Assembly (NCBI GenBank): GCA_026004735.1
Contig: BPJS01000001.1
Span: 1,426,001-1,490,000 of the forward strand
Length of the DNA: 64,000 nt
Direction of reading: 5' to 3'
Source: Isosphaeraceae bacterium
Lineage (GTDB): Bacteria; Planctomycetota; Planctomycetia; Isosphaerales; Isosphaeraceae
Both the position numbers and the translations under genes were made by a program. Within the stretch, counting starts at the first letter, position 1. Each line of letters begins with the position of its first letter. The notes below the pieces were generated by a model that was given only the letters and a program-made list of their open reading frames with translations, did not search any database and was not told the origin of the DNA. Below are positions 1-8,925 of the stretch, piece after piece.

Positions 1-64
1 CGATGGTCTGGCCCTTGAGCTGGGAGAGGTCGGCGTCCTGGTCGTAGTAGATCGTCGCGGGCAT
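1..64 (-). CDS. ilvC: Ketol-acid reductoisomerase, N-terminal fragment
   Basis: Only the first 21 codons are inside the window. The complement reads MPATIYYDQDADLSQLKGQT, the typical opening of class I ketol-acid reductoisomerase just before its NADPH-binding Rossmann glycine motif. The enzyme isomerises and reduces acetolactate or acetohydroxybutyrate in valine, leucine and isoleucine synthesis. The ATG at 62-64 has AGGAA about ten bases upstream. ilvN lies 1.6 kb upstream on the same strand, which supports the call. The rest of the gene is off the window, so integrity cannot be judged. Confidence 0.9.
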   Translation of the reverse strand, partial: MPATIYYDQDADLSQLKGQTI

Positions 65-180
65 GGGCGGTGCGTTCCTGGCGGCGAGGCGCCGCGGGTT
101 GCAAGGTGGAGAAACGATCGGTGTGGTCGTCCGATTGGGAATCACATACTTTGGTGGCTAGCGCGGGTCTTTGGCAAGAG

Positions 181-915
181 TCACGGGGGCCGCCGAAGCA
201 CGGCGACCACGCTTAAGCCCCAGGGTAGGCTGCCTAGGCGAAACAGGGAAGTCTCGATGCGTTGCAACCGAATCAACGCCGAGTTGAGCCAGCCGGGAAC
301 CGGTTGGATCTGGGCTTCCGGAACGCGGGCCGGCAAGCGGGTGGGCCGCTTGAGCAGCCTCACCAGGGCCAGAGGGAAAAGGAACGAGAGGGCGTAACCC
401 AGGTAGCGGGGTTCAAAGCCGGTCCGGGCGGCCAACGTGGCGAGTTGGCGGGCGACGTAGCGGCGTCGGTGCATCAAGGCGACGTCGTGCTCGGACCAGA
501 GGAACGAAAACGCGGGAACCGTGATCAGGGCATGCCCGCCGGGCTTGAGAACCCGGCGGAACTCGGCCAAGGCCGCGCGATCGTCGTCGAGGTGTTCCAG
601 GACATCGGTCGCGATCACGGCGTCGCAATGGGAGTCGGGCAACGGTATCGATTCGGCCCGACCCCGGATGAGATTCGAGAGACCACGCGATGCAGAGGCC
701 CGCAGGGCCAGCGGCGAGGAATCGAGGGCAATCACCTGGCCGATGCGGGCCAGCTCTTGGGCCGTCGCCCCAGTGCCGCAGCCGACGTCGAGGAACGTGG
801 GCGTCGTCGAGCGGACGTGGCGGCGGACCAGCGTTCTCACTAGCTCTCGGCGCGCGACGAACCACCAGTAGTGGTCCTCCAGCGCGAACATCCGTTCGTA
901 TTCGGCGGGATTCAT
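181..915 (-). CDS. Class I SAM-dependent methyltransferase
   Basis: This 244-residue protein has the SAM-binding motif FLDVGCGTGATAQEL near residues 41-55, an acidic second-strand end (ALDSS), the post-II motif (DAVIATDVLEHLDDD) and the strand-5 segment RRVLKPGGHALITVPAF. These fit the Methyltransf_11/23 group. The C-terminal third has a hydrophobic stretch (ALSFLFPLALVRLL) that may associate with membrane. Its start overlaps the stop of the upstream glycosyltransferase by four bases (ATGA), so the two are almost certainly translationally coupled and work on one product, perhaps a lipid-linked or surface glycan. The acceptor cannot be read from the sequence. Confidence 0.85.
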   Translation of the reverse strand: MNPAEYERMFALEDHYWWFVARRELVRTLVRRHVRSTTPTFLDVGCGTGATAQELARIGQVIALDSSPLALRASASRGLSNLIRGRAESIPLPDSHCDAVIATDVLEHLDDDRAALAEFRRVLKPGGHALITVPAFSFLWSEHDVALMHRRRYVARQLATLAARTGFEPRYLGYALSFLFPLALVRLLKRPTRLPARVPEAQIQPVPGWLNSALIRLQRIETSLFRLGSLPWGLSVVAVLRRPP

Positions 916-1664
916 CGTGGTTGGGGACGGCGTCGGTCGTCTCGGGCGATGGCCAGCAGTTCAAAAAACGCGCGAACGAAGCTAGAAGGACGGAGTTTGG
1001 AGCCACCCACATCAACCCAACAGCGGAGCGGCAGTTCGTGGATGTGCGTGCCGGCGTGCCTGCGACCGCAGATTTGAAGGTAGCGAGCGAGGATCTCGAC
1101 GTCGAAGATCCAGCGGGAGCGAAACGGCGTCTGGAAGATCGAGACCACGCGGGGGTTCATTCGAAACAGCTTGGCGCCGCACTGGGTGTCGTAAACGGGA
1201 ATGCCCAGGACCAGCGAGACAGCGGTGGCAAACAACCGCCCAAGATAGTGGCGTATGGCCCGGCGCTCGATGCGGCGGCCAAGGAGCTGAACCCGGCTGC
1301 CGAGAACCAGATCGACTTCGGGAAATTGATCGAGCAGGGCGGCGAACTCGGGAACGGCGTCCAGCGGCGTGGCTAGATCGGCATCCCAATACCCGGCGTA
1401 AACCGAGCCCAGACGCGCGGCTTCGAGCATGCCCCGGCGAACAGCCTCGGCTTTGCCGCGGTTGCGTTCGAGGCGGAGGACGGCGATGCGCCCCGATGGA
1501 TCGGATGCGAGCGCCTCGAGCCGTGAGGCCGTGGCGTCGGTCGAGCCGTCGTCGACAAAAAGTAGGGAAAGCTCGGACTGGGCGGCGATCGCGTGCCGGA
1601 ATGCGTCGGCATCGAGCCTGGCCGCTTCGTTGTAGCAAGGGACGACCAGAAGAGTGGAGGGCAT
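912..1664 (-). CDS. Family 2 glycosyltransferase, dolichol-phosphate-mannose-synthase-like
   Basis: This 250-residue GT-A protein starts MPSTLLVVPCYNEAARL and continues with LLFVDDGSTDAT, the nucleotide-sugar binding part of family GT2. The metal-binding DxD equivalent is in GYWDADLATPLDAV, followed by VLGSR and a region ending DTQCGAKLF, all typical of polyprenyl-phosphate mannosyl/glucosyl transferases (DPM1/ALG5 type). It has no C-terminal membrane helices, unlike GtrB-type proteins. It likely moves a sugar from GDP- or UDP-sugar to a lipid carrier at the inner membrane face. It starts 19 bases after ilvN ends and overlaps the methyltransferase gene by four bases. Confidence 0.85.
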   Translation of the reverse strand: MPSTLLVVPCYNEAARLDADAFRHAIAAQSELSLLFVDDGSTDATASRLEALASDPSGRIAVLRLERNRGKAEAVRRGMLEAARLGSVYAGYWDADLATPLDAVPEFAALLDQFPEVDLVLGSRVQLLGRRIERRAIRHYLGRLFATAVSLVLGIPVYDTQCGAKLFRMNPRVVSIFQTPFRSRWIFDVEILARYLQICGRRHAGTHIHELPLRCWVDVGGSKLRPSSFVRAFFELLAIARDDRRRPQPR

Positions 1665-1683
1665 GGGCCGGCCTCGGCCCGGG

Positions 1684-2262
1684 TCAGAGGTCCACCGGTC
1701 CGACGATCTTCTCCTCTTCGAATTCGACGTCGCTGCGCTCGCTCCGCTCGCTGCTACGAACCAGGGCGATCCGGCCAGTCCGCGCCAGCTCGACGATCCC
1801 GAACGGGCGCATCAATTCGATAAACGCCTCGATTTTGCGCTCCTGTCCCGAGATTTCGACCATGAGCTGGTCGGGCCCGACATCGACGATCCGCCCTCGA
1901 AAGACCTGGACCAGGGAGAGGATCTCGGCACGCCGCGCCGGCGGGGCCTCTACCTTGATGAGCATCAGGTCGCGCTCGACGTAGGCTTCTCGCGAAATAT
2001 CGATCACTCGGACCACGGTGACGATCTTCTCAAGCTGCTTGCGAACCTGCTCGAGAATCCGGTCATCGCCCATGACCACGAAGGTGATTCGCGAGAGGTG
2101 GGGGTCCTCGGTCTCGCCGACGGCCAGACTGTCGATGTTGAAGCCCCGGGAGGCCAGCATCCCGGAAATGTGGGCCAGGACACCTGGCTGGTTCTGAACC
2201 AGAGCGGAGAGGACGTGGCGCATCCGGCCGGATGTGTTCAGCCCAAGCGTTTCGTCGGACAT
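1684..2262 (-). CDS. ilvN: Acetolactate synthase small (regulatory) subunit
   Basis: This 192-residue protein has an N-terminal ACT domain (HVLSALVQNQPGVLAHISGM, then ASRGFNIDSLAVGETED) and the C-terminal ALS_ss_C domain, the standard architecture of IlvN/IlvH. It binds and activates the catalytic subunit IlvB and carries valine feedback regulation. IlvB is not in this window. The ATG at 2262 has AGGA six bases upstream. The C-terminus carries an unusual charged tail (about residues 168-192) with tandem ERS repeats encoded by a repetitive GCTCGCTCC-type stretch. ilvC lies downstream on the same strand but is separated by two sugar-transfer genes. Confidence 0.93.
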   Translation of the reverse strand: MSDETLGLNTSGRMRHVLSALVQNQPGVLAHISGMLASRGFNIDSLAVGETEDPHLSRITFVVMGDDRILEQVRKQLEKIVTVVRVIDISREAYVERDLMLIKVEAPPARRAEILSLVQVFRGRIVDVGPDQLMVEISGQERKIEAFIELMRPFGIVELARTGRIALVRSSERSERSDVEFEEEKIVGPVDL

Positions 2263-2627
2263 GCGAGATCCTGTCGACTCGAGAGTGTGCCACCGACCGG
2301 TCGCGGCGGACCAGGTTGGCGAAGCGGCCGCCTCAGTCCCCCCCGAGTTGGTCCGAGCGGGTCCGGAGAAGTCCTAGATCGTAAAAGGTCGGACGCATCT
2401 GGAGCAACGGGGTTAGCGCTTCTGGTCGTCCGACACCATACGGCCACCGCAGGTTCAAATTCAGGTCGCGGTCGGACGCGAATCGGTGCCGACCCACGCT
2501 CCCCCAAGCCACCTGTGGCGATCGATCCTCGGGTAATCCGCTTAGGGATCATTCGGGGAGCCGCACAAGACGGTCCGCATCGGCAGCACGAGCATGGCGC
2601 ACCAGGTCGTGCTCCGGACGAGCTGAT
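2263..2627 (-). other. Intergenic stretch with one unassigned open frame
   Basis: There is no recognisable gene between the DUF4340 gene and ilvN. On the minus strand a frame at about 2548-2333 is open for 71 codons between two stops, and its C-terminal part looks protein-like (for example LNLRWPYGVGRPEALTPLLQ). It has no ATG with a ribosome-binding site, and I do not recognise a family. It could be a gene remnant or chance in GC-rich DNA. No clear terminator or promoter was seen. Confidence 0.3.
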
Positions 2628-4118
2628 TTATGGGGAAATCGGCTCAACCGGCGGAGGGGCGACGGCCGGTGCAGGCGTGGTTTTGGTGCGGACCAGGGCC
2701 TTGCGATCCAGCACGATTTTGCGATAGGCGTCGCCAGGGACGACGTAGTACCAGTCCGCGAATCGTTCGGAAAGTTTCTTGGCGCGCTCTTCTCCGTCCT
2801 TGAGCCTGCGCTGGTATGCCTCTTGTTCGGCTTTTTCAGCGGCCGCTTCGCGTTCCGCTTCGGCCCGACGTTCGGCGGCCGTCTTGGCGAAGACGTCGGC
2901 GGGAAGCTCGCCTGCGACTGGCTTGGGCCGCGGTTTTGGCTTCGCGACGGCGTCGGCATCGAAGCTCGCCGTCACAAACAGGTAGCGGCTTTCGACAGCG
3001 CCGGAGTTGGTCGAGGAACTTGGCTCGGCCGTCGAGCCGGCCTGCTCCTCGTCGCTACCGGCCGAGAGCGATTCCCCACGGGCGAAGGTGACGCCGCCAA
3101 ACCGGAGTGCGTAAACGACGCCGTCGGAGCAGGTCACGTACGCATCCCCGTCGGCCGACAGGAAGCGCCCGTTGAGGATGTAAAATCCACGGTTTTGGAG
3201 CGAGACGGCGGCTCGCTCCTCGAGCGGTCCGCGCTGGTCGGGATCCGCCTTCAGCCACGCGCTCAGTTCGGGGGGTTTGGGACGAACCCCCACAATCCGC
3301 AGGCCGGCCAAGGTAGAGGTCAGCGTGGACATGACCTCGGGATTGACCTCCTCGGTGGGCGGAAGGCCGTCGATCATCCAGGGGGATTCGCCAGGCGGCG
3401 GGGGCGGGTCTTTCTTGATCACGGTGACCGGCTCGCCCGGATCGACGCGACGGGCGACGATGTCGACCTTGTGCGGGTCGAACGTAACGGCCTGCACCGA
3501 CGACGGATTGATCTGGAGCAGATCGGTCTCAATCCAATCCGAAAACCGGGTGGATAGATCCAGATTGTCGATTTTGACGCCGTAGACGCGATTCTGGCCG
3601 GGGCGTCGGACGAACCGATGTCCCTCCTGACCCGGCACCGGCTTGCCGAGGATCAGGTCGGCCAGCGGGTTGCCGTCGCGGTCGCGGATCGTAATCCGCC
3701 GGCCCACGCCTTCGGGCGAAATGACCGATTCGTCCAGCGGGTCGAGGACTCCCATCGACTTGTGATCCTCGGGTCGGTCACCCCGAATGCTGTCGTGCTT
3801 GAGGTCGAAGATCCCGGCGGCGGTCCGGGCCAGGCGATCGCGGGCATCGGCCGGGTAATTGGAGTGGGACGGGATGACCCAGCGGCCGTCGCGGAGGGCG
3901 ACCTCGAACCGGACGGGCATGCCGGTTGAGGCGTCGTATTCAACCACCTCCAGGGAGGCGGCCTGCGAGGGAAGGCTCAGCGCGGGAAAGAGCGGTTGAC
4001 CCAGCTCGCGGGAACTTTCGTCGACGACGGCTGCCGGGCGACTGGCTAGCACGGCGGTCGCCATCAGCGCTGCCGCGACAGCGACAAACCCGAATGTGAT
4101 CCGATTCTCGCGGGACAT
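2628..4118 (-). CDS. DUF4340 domain-containing membrane-anchored protein
   Basis: This 496-residue protein begins with one N-terminal membrane helix (residues about 7-26, ITFGFVAVAAALMATAVLAS) followed by a long extracytoplasmic region of the DUF4340 family. Such proteins sit next to Gld-type ABC exporters and probably act with their auxiliary subunit. A low-complexity basic/acidic coiled segment (about residues 390-450, rich in A, E, K and R) precedes the C-terminal FADWYYVVPGDAYRKIVLDR. The gene is last of a three-gene set and starts 53 bases after the fused permease gene. The molecular role of DUF4340 is not established. The assignment rests on the repeat-like segments and the gene context. 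Confidence 0.75.
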   Translation of the reverse strand: MSRENRITFGFVAVAAALMATAVLASRPAAVVDESSRELGQPLFPALSLPSQAASLEVVEYDASTGMPVRFEVALRDGRWVIPSHSNYPADARDRLARTAAGIFDLKHDSIRGDRPEDHKSMGVLDPLDESVISPEGVGRRITIRDRDGNPLADLILGKPVPGQEGHRFVRRPGQNRVYGVKIDNLDLSTRFSDWIETDLLQINPSSVQAVTFDPHKVDIVARRVDPGEPVTVIKKDPPPPPGESPWMIDGLPPTEEVNPEVMSTLTSTLAGLRIVGVRPKPPELSAWLKADPDQRGPLEERAAVSLQNRGFYILNGRFLSADGDAYVTCSDGVVYALRFGGVTFARGESLSAGSDEEQAGSTAEPSSSTNSGAVESRYLFVTASFDADAVAKPKPRPKPVAGELPADVFAKTAAERRAEAEREAAAEKAEQEAYQRRLKDGEERAKKLSERFADWYYVVPGDAYRKIVLDRKALVRTKTTPAPAVAPPPVEPISP

Positions 4119-4171
4119 GGGGGTTCGACCTCTGATGGATGCCGTAAACGGTGGATGGGGCCGGGCCGCTC

Positions 4172-7100
4172 TCAGACCAGCCGGTCCGGGTTGGCTCCGC
4201 GGTTCTCACGGAGGGTACGGAGGCCGAAGGTGACCAGTCCCAGAAAGACCACCGGCAACGAGGGGATCAGCATGGCGGCCAGGCGGACACGATTGCGGAG
4301 GGCATCGACGGCGAGTTCCTCCCGAGCGCGGATCTCGCGGAGGGCCTGATTCTTGGCGGCCTCGATTTCGGCCTCACGCAATGCGAGACGGCGATTCTCG
4401 ACCCGCTCCTGGTAGGCGACCATGCTTTCCTTAGTCCGCTCGTCATACTCGTCGCTCTTACGGATGGCGTCGACCGCCTCGTTGAGCCGCTTCCGCGCGG
4501 CTTCGAGTTGCTCGCTCGCATCGGCCTCGGCCTTCTCGCGTTCGGCTTGGGCCTGATCGATAAACCGCCGGGACTCCGCCTCAATCGCCGTCAAGGTGCG
4601 GAACACAGGCCGCTTGCTCCGCAGGGTAAGGAAAGTCGAGTCGCCCGCCAGGACATCGACGGCGTTGAGGATGAAGGTCACATTGTCCAGGTCGAGGAAG
4701 TCGAGCGATTCGACGGGCTTGCGACGCATCTCGAAGAAGCTGTTGGAAATCAAATCGAGATCGGCGACCAGGACCACGTTCAGTTCCGGGGCATCGGCCG
4801 AGGCGCCACGCGGTCGGCCTGTGACGCGGGCGGCCAGCGTATACGGCTGGTCGCTCGGCAGGTAGCGACGCACCGTTCGGATCGTGGTACCGAGTAGGTC
4901 GCGAGTCACGATGTCGTGATAGCGGAGAACGCCGCCCAGGGAGTCGGTGCGGAGCAGGGGGGTCAGCGGCGGCGATCCGGGTATCTCGGTCGAACGGATC
5001 CGCCCCGGAAACGGCAAGAAGACTTCTTGCAGCCCCCGGGTGATCGGGTCGTCGGCGAAAGCGTCGGGCGGTCCCGCCGATCGGGTTACGAAAACATACT
5101 CAGGTGGTAGATCGAACTGGCGGTGGGGGTTGTAGGGATTCCAGACGATCTCTTCGCCGTCCCAACGCACGCCAAGCACGTCGAGTAAGCCGCTCAGGTC
5201 GCCCTTGGGCTCCGGCGGGCGGCCCATCATCATGTTGCGGTCGGGCATCCGTTGTTCGGCGGGGGCCAGCGACGGGAATTGGATCGGTAGGGGGTCCATC
5301 AACAACAGGGTGGAGCCGCCCGCCTTGATGTAGGCGGTCAGATTGTCGATCTGAGCCTGCGTGAGCGAAGACGGTTGGGCCACAATCAGCGCGTCGAGGA
5401 CGCGGGAGGTCGTGGCCACGCGGACTGCCGGGCGCCGGCCCGCGTCGGCTGTCAGCGCCGAGCCGTCCGCGACCAGTTCGGGCACATTGACGCCCGCGTA
5501 ACGGCCCGTGAATGCAATCCGAATCGGTTCACCAGGCAGCGGGCCACCCTCGACGCGGAAGTCCGCGGCAGTATGGCCTTCGAGCTTGCTGAGAGCCTCG
5601 GCCAAGCTGCCGGCTTCGGCGTTGAAAGGAATCGGGCCGGTCGTTTTGCCCTCGAACGAAAGAGTGAAGGTTCCGCCGGTGGGTTCGCCGTCCAGAGCCA
5701 CGGTTTGGACTTCTTCAGTCGGGATCGGCGCATCCGGAGAGACGGAGGCGACGTCGTACTGCTTGCGTAGCTCGCGGACGATGTCCCACTCGGGGGATGA
5801 GCCGAGACTGAGCATGCCAAAGTCGTTTTGGCCGAGCAGGCCCGCTTCGGTGTCGAGCAGACCGACACGCTTACGCTCGGCACCGCTGACCACCCGGATC
5901 GAGCGGGTCAGTTCATATTCAACGGGCAGGCCACGATCGACGAACGGAATGACCACCTGCTCTGGCCCGGACGTGAAGGCCACGCCCAAGTAAATCTCCT
6001 CGATCTCCTGGCGGCCGTCGCGTTGAATGGGCATCCGCTTGGGAGTGATGCCGAAGCGACGTTCGGCCTCGCGCGCCTCCTCGGAATAGCGGGCGGTCGG
6101 CACCAGAGTCAATCGCAGACGGTCGCCGCCGAGGGCCGACAGCTCGCGCAGCGTATTGAGCAGGCTCTTCTGGATGGCCAGATATTCGCGCGGAACTTCC
6201 GGGCTGTAATAAGCGTGAACGAATACGGGCCGGTCCGGGGGGATCGCTTGAAGGGTTTCTCGAGTTGTGGCCGAGAGGGTGTGGAGCCGCTCTTCGGTCA
6301 GATCGGCTCGCACGTTGGCCCAGCGGCCGACGATCACCCCGAGGCTGATCAGGGCGAGGACCAGGGCCGTGAGCCGCGTGACGGCGTGAGACCAGCGACG
6401 TGGGGCTTCGGGGCCACCGGCCCAGTGGCGGCGTCCGAGCAGGATCATGTTGGTATACAACATGACCACCGCCAGCCCGACGAAATAGAGCACCCCGGTC
6501 AAGGGAATCAGCCCGGCGCCAAACTCGCGAAACTGGCCCGGTACCGAGAGCGCTTCGAGCCACAACCCGACGGCTCTGCCTTCGTCGGCCCCCAGAGAAC
6601 GGCCCAGCCAGCCCAATCCGGGAAGCTGACCGATGCCCCTGAGCATCCGCCCCAAAGGAGCCAACGCTCCCGCAAACACCGGAATGGCGCAGAACAAGGC
6701 GCCGAGGATGAAGCCGACGGTCACGCTCGTCGTCAGTGCCGAGGCGACCATACCCACGGCAATCAGAGCCGCGCCCATCAACCAGTATCCCAAGAAGGTC
6801 GCGGCCAAGACTCCCGAGTCGGGCCGTCCGAGCAGGGTGTGGAGTACCAGGCTATGGCCTACGGCCAAAAAGCCCAGGCCGACCGTGTAGATCCCCAGCG
6901 CGGCCAAGTACTTGCCCAGTACGACCTCGTAATCCCGCGCCGGCAGGGTCAGCAAAAGCTCATCGGTTCCTTGGCGGCGTTCCTCGGCCCAAAGGCCCAT
7001 CGTGATCGCCGGCACAAAGAAGAGCAGAAGGACGGGCATCCAGTTGCTCAGGAGGTCCAGGTTGGCCAGGTTGCGTGCGAAAAACTCCGGTTGCCAGAAA

Positions 7101-7291
7101 CCGAACCAAGAGCTGACCACGACAAATAGCGTCAGGAAGACGTAACCAGCCGGATTGCTCAAATAACCTAGGAAATTGCGCGCACAGACCGCCCCAACGA
7201 CGTGGGGGCGAAGACCGCCGCGGCTTTTCGTGCGAGAGCCAAGACCGACCGGGCCGCGGGGAACGCTGGTCTCCTGAATCGTTGTAGTCAC
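4172..7291 (-). CDS. ABC-2 permease fused to GldG-type auxiliary domain
   Basis: This 1039-residue protein joins two normally separate components. Residues about 30-300 contain six or more hydrophobic helices of the ABC-2/GldF permease type. A seventh helix near 310-325 leads into a large extracytoplasmic GldG-like region (DUF7088/ABC_transp_aux; landmarks RPVFVHAYYSPEVPREYLA and STLLLMDPLPIQFPS). A charged coiled coil spans about 905-1000 and a final helix lies near 1003-1028. The start is GTG at 7291, with GGGAGG ten bases upstream. It sits between its ATPase gene and a DUF4340 gene and probably forms one membrane complex with both. The substrate is unknown. Gld homologues serve gliding in Bacteroidetes, but no motility role is implied here. 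Confidence 0.85.
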   Translation of the reverse strand: MTTTIQETSVPRGPVGLGSRTKSRGGLRPHVVGAVCARNFLGYLSNPAGYVFLTLFVVVSSWFGFWQPEFFARNLANLDLLSNWMPVLLLFFVPAITMGLWAEERRQGTDELLLTLPARDYEVVLGKYLAALGIYTVGLGFLAVGHSLVLHTLLGRPDSGVLAATFLGYWLMGAALIAVGMVASALTTSVTVGFILGALFCAIPVFAGALAPLGRMLRGIGQLPGLGWLGRSLGADEGRAVGLWLEALSVPGQFREFGAGLIPLTGVLYFVGLAVVMLYTNMILLGRRHWAGGPEAPRRWSHAVTRLTALVLALISLGVIVGRWANVRADLTEERLHTLSATTRETLQAIPPDRPVFVHAYYSPEVPREYLAIQKSLLNTLRELSALGGDRLRLTLVPTARYSEEAREAERRFGITPKRMPIQRDGRQEIEEIYLGVAFTSGPEQVVIPFVDRGLPVEYELTRSIRVVSGAERKRVGLLDTEAGLLGQNDFGMLSLGSSPEWDIVRELRKQYDVASVSPDAPIPTEEVQTVALDGEPTGGTFTLSFEGKTTGPIPFNAEAGSLAEALSKLEGHTAADFRVEGGPLPGEPIRIAFTGRYAGVNVPELVADGSALTADAGRRPAVRVATTSRVLDALIVAQPSSLTQAQIDNLTAYIKAGGSTLLLMDPLPIQFPSLAPAEQRMPDRNMMMGRPPEPKGDLSGLLDVLGVRWDGEEIVWNPYNPHRQFDLPPEYVFVTRSAGPPDAFADDPITRGLQEVFLPFPGRIRSTEIPGSPPLTPLLRTDSLGGVLRYHDIVTRDLLGTTIRTVRRYLPSDQPYTLAARVTGRPRGASADAPELNVVLVADLDLISNSFFEMRRKPVESLDFLDLDNVTFILNAVDVLAGDSTFLTLRSKRPVFRTLTAIEAESRRFIDQAQAEREKAEADASEQLEAARKRLNEAVDAIRKSDEYDERTKESMVAYQERVENRRLALREAEIEAAKNQALREIRAREELAVDALRNRVRLAAMLIPSLPVVFLGLVTFGLRTLRENRGANPDRLV

Positions 7292-7332
7292 GATGCGGCT
7301 GCCTCCCGATGCAGACGGAGTGTTCGGAACGC

Positions 7333-8079
7333 TCAGGCGGCGGTCACACGCGAGTCACGCGTGAGCCGCTGGAACTGGTCTTCGATCGAGCGGCCGTCCC
7401 GCACCAGCTCAGCGGGGGTGCCGTCGAAGACGAGTCGCCCCTCGTGGACGAACAGGACGCGATCGGCGACCGGCTCGACCTCCTGGAGAATGTGGGTGGA
7501 AACGAGGATCGTCTTGGTCCGGCCGAGTGTGCGTATCAGTGAGCGGACGCCGCGAATCTGGTTGGGATCCAATCCGCTGGTCGGTTCGTCCATGATCAAG
7601 ACGCGGGGATCGTGCAGCAGCGCCTGCGCCATCGCCACCCGCTGGCGGTAACCCTTGGAGAGCTTGCCGATCGGCTTGCTGGCGACTGAGGCGAGCGAAC
7701 ACTGGTCGACCACTGCGTCGATCCGCTCCCGCAAAACCCGACCGGCCATCCCGCGTGCCCGTCCGAAGAACTGCAACGACTCAACCGGGGTCATGTCCAG
7801 ATACAGGGGTCCGTTCTCCGGCAGATACCCAAGCTGCTCGGCGGCCTCGATCCGATCCTCCTGGATGTCGAGCCCAGCGATCCGCGCTCGGCCGCGAGTC
7901 GGTGCCAAGAAGCCGGTCAACATCCGCATTGTCGTGGTCTTGCCCGCGCCATTCGGTCCAAGAAACGCGACCACCTGCCCCGCCGGTATTGTGAATGAGA
8001 CATCGCGAACGGCCAGAAAATGCCCAAATTGCTTGGTCAGACCGTCGGCGACGATCATGGCTTCGGAAGCGTCAGACAT
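7333..8079 (-). CDS. ABC transporter ATP-binding protein, GldA/CcmA type
   Basis: This 248-residue nucleotide-binding subunit has a complete motif set: Walker A GPNGAGKTT (residues about 39-47), Q-loop region GYLPENGPLY, signature LSKGYRQRVAMAQALLHDPR, Walker B VLIMDEPTSGLDPNQ, and the H-loop VSTHILQE. It is first of the three-gene ABC operon. The fused permease starts 41 bases downstream. It powers the exporter by ATP hydrolysis on the cytoplasmic face. All catalytic residues are present. Confidence 0.92.
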   Translation of the reverse strand: MSDASEAMIVADGLTKQFGHFLAVRDVSFTIPAGQVVAFLGPNGAGKTTTMRMLTGFLAPTRGRARIAGLDIQEDRIEAAEQLGYLPENGPLYLDMTPVESLQFFGRARGMAGRVLRERIDAVVDQCSLASVASKPIGKLSKGYRQRVAMAQALLHDPRVLIMDEPTSGLDPNQIRGVRSLIRTLGRTKTILVSTHILQEVEPVADRVLFVHEGRLVFDGTPAELVRDGRSIEDQFQRLTRDSRVTAA

Positions 8080-8296
8080 ACTCCTGATCCCCCAAACTCG
8101 CTAAGAGCCGACGGGGCTTGGCATCGGCCGCGGCCATTCGGTGTCGACTTGAGGACCTAAAATTATGAAGCAGTGCGGCGCGCCGGTTCAACAGGGCCGA
8201 CTATCGCCAGATACGTCGGACGTGACCCCGCGGTTCAACTCCCCCGGGAAACCTCTTCCGTCTCAGCGAGGTCTTCCAGCGTCTTGGGTTGACCCT

Positions 8297-8302
8297 TATA
8301 AT
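8297..8302 (+). promoter_or_regulatory. -10 element for tRNA-Arg
   Basis: TATAAT is a perfect sigma-70 -10 hexamer 13 bases before the tRNA. Seventeen bases upstream only a poor -35 (TTCCAG, 8274-8279) is visible. Position and match make it the likely tRNA promoter. Confidence 0.55.
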
Positions 8303-8315
8303 ACATGTCTCAATT

Positions 8316-8389
<74 letters not shown>

Positions 8390-8925
8390 TTTAAGGCACC
8401 GTCATTGAAGTAGCGCAAGTCTGCTTGATGGAAGACGTTTCGGAATCATCTGAATCCGACTTGGGTCGGAGCCGGTTGTTGGCTCTATTGCCTTCGCCTA
8501 GTCGATGGGTGACTCAATCCGTTGCGTCGGGTGACAGTCAGCCGATGGGGCCCTGACGACGGACGGGCTAGGTGGGTTGGCGGTCCTGGCTGGCACGGGC
8601 CGATCGCTGCAGACCAAGGCGGTGACGCGAGCTAGGCGCGGACTGCCCGAGCAAGTTGGGCCCAGAAGAACCGTCGCTCTGGGTTGATCAGCCGGGCGAA
8701 GCCAGGTTTCTCGGGGCGGGCGAATGCCCAGGCTCGGGGCTTGCCACCACTCATCGGTTTCGGTCTCAGGCTGCAAACGACCGCCTTGGTGGCGAACCGG
8801 ACGCTCAGGGTGGCTTTCTGATGAGCAGGAGAACCACATAAATTGAAGCGTTACGTCACCCCAGCCCTGAGAGGTGTTTCTCGGGGATCGATTGAGGAGC
8901 GAGCGATAGGGACGTCGCGGCGGCA
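8390..8925. other. Intergenic stretch without a supported gene
   Basis: Between tRNA-Arg and the pseudogene I see no convincing coding frame, repeat or hairpin with a T-tract. A minus-strand frame at 8498-8938 is open for 146 codons but is rich in Arg, Pro and Ser and resembles no protein I know. Confidence 0.4.

Noticed and set aside
1720..1770. Repetitive GCTCGCTCC stretch as a mobile repeat
   Set aside because: It encodes an in-frame ERS-type tail of IlvN and is not bordered by inverted repeats or duplications.
5828..7129. 433-codon plus-strand open frame opposite the fused permease gene
   Set aside because: Antisense to a well-supported gene; composition is rich in Gln, Arg and Gly with no motif.
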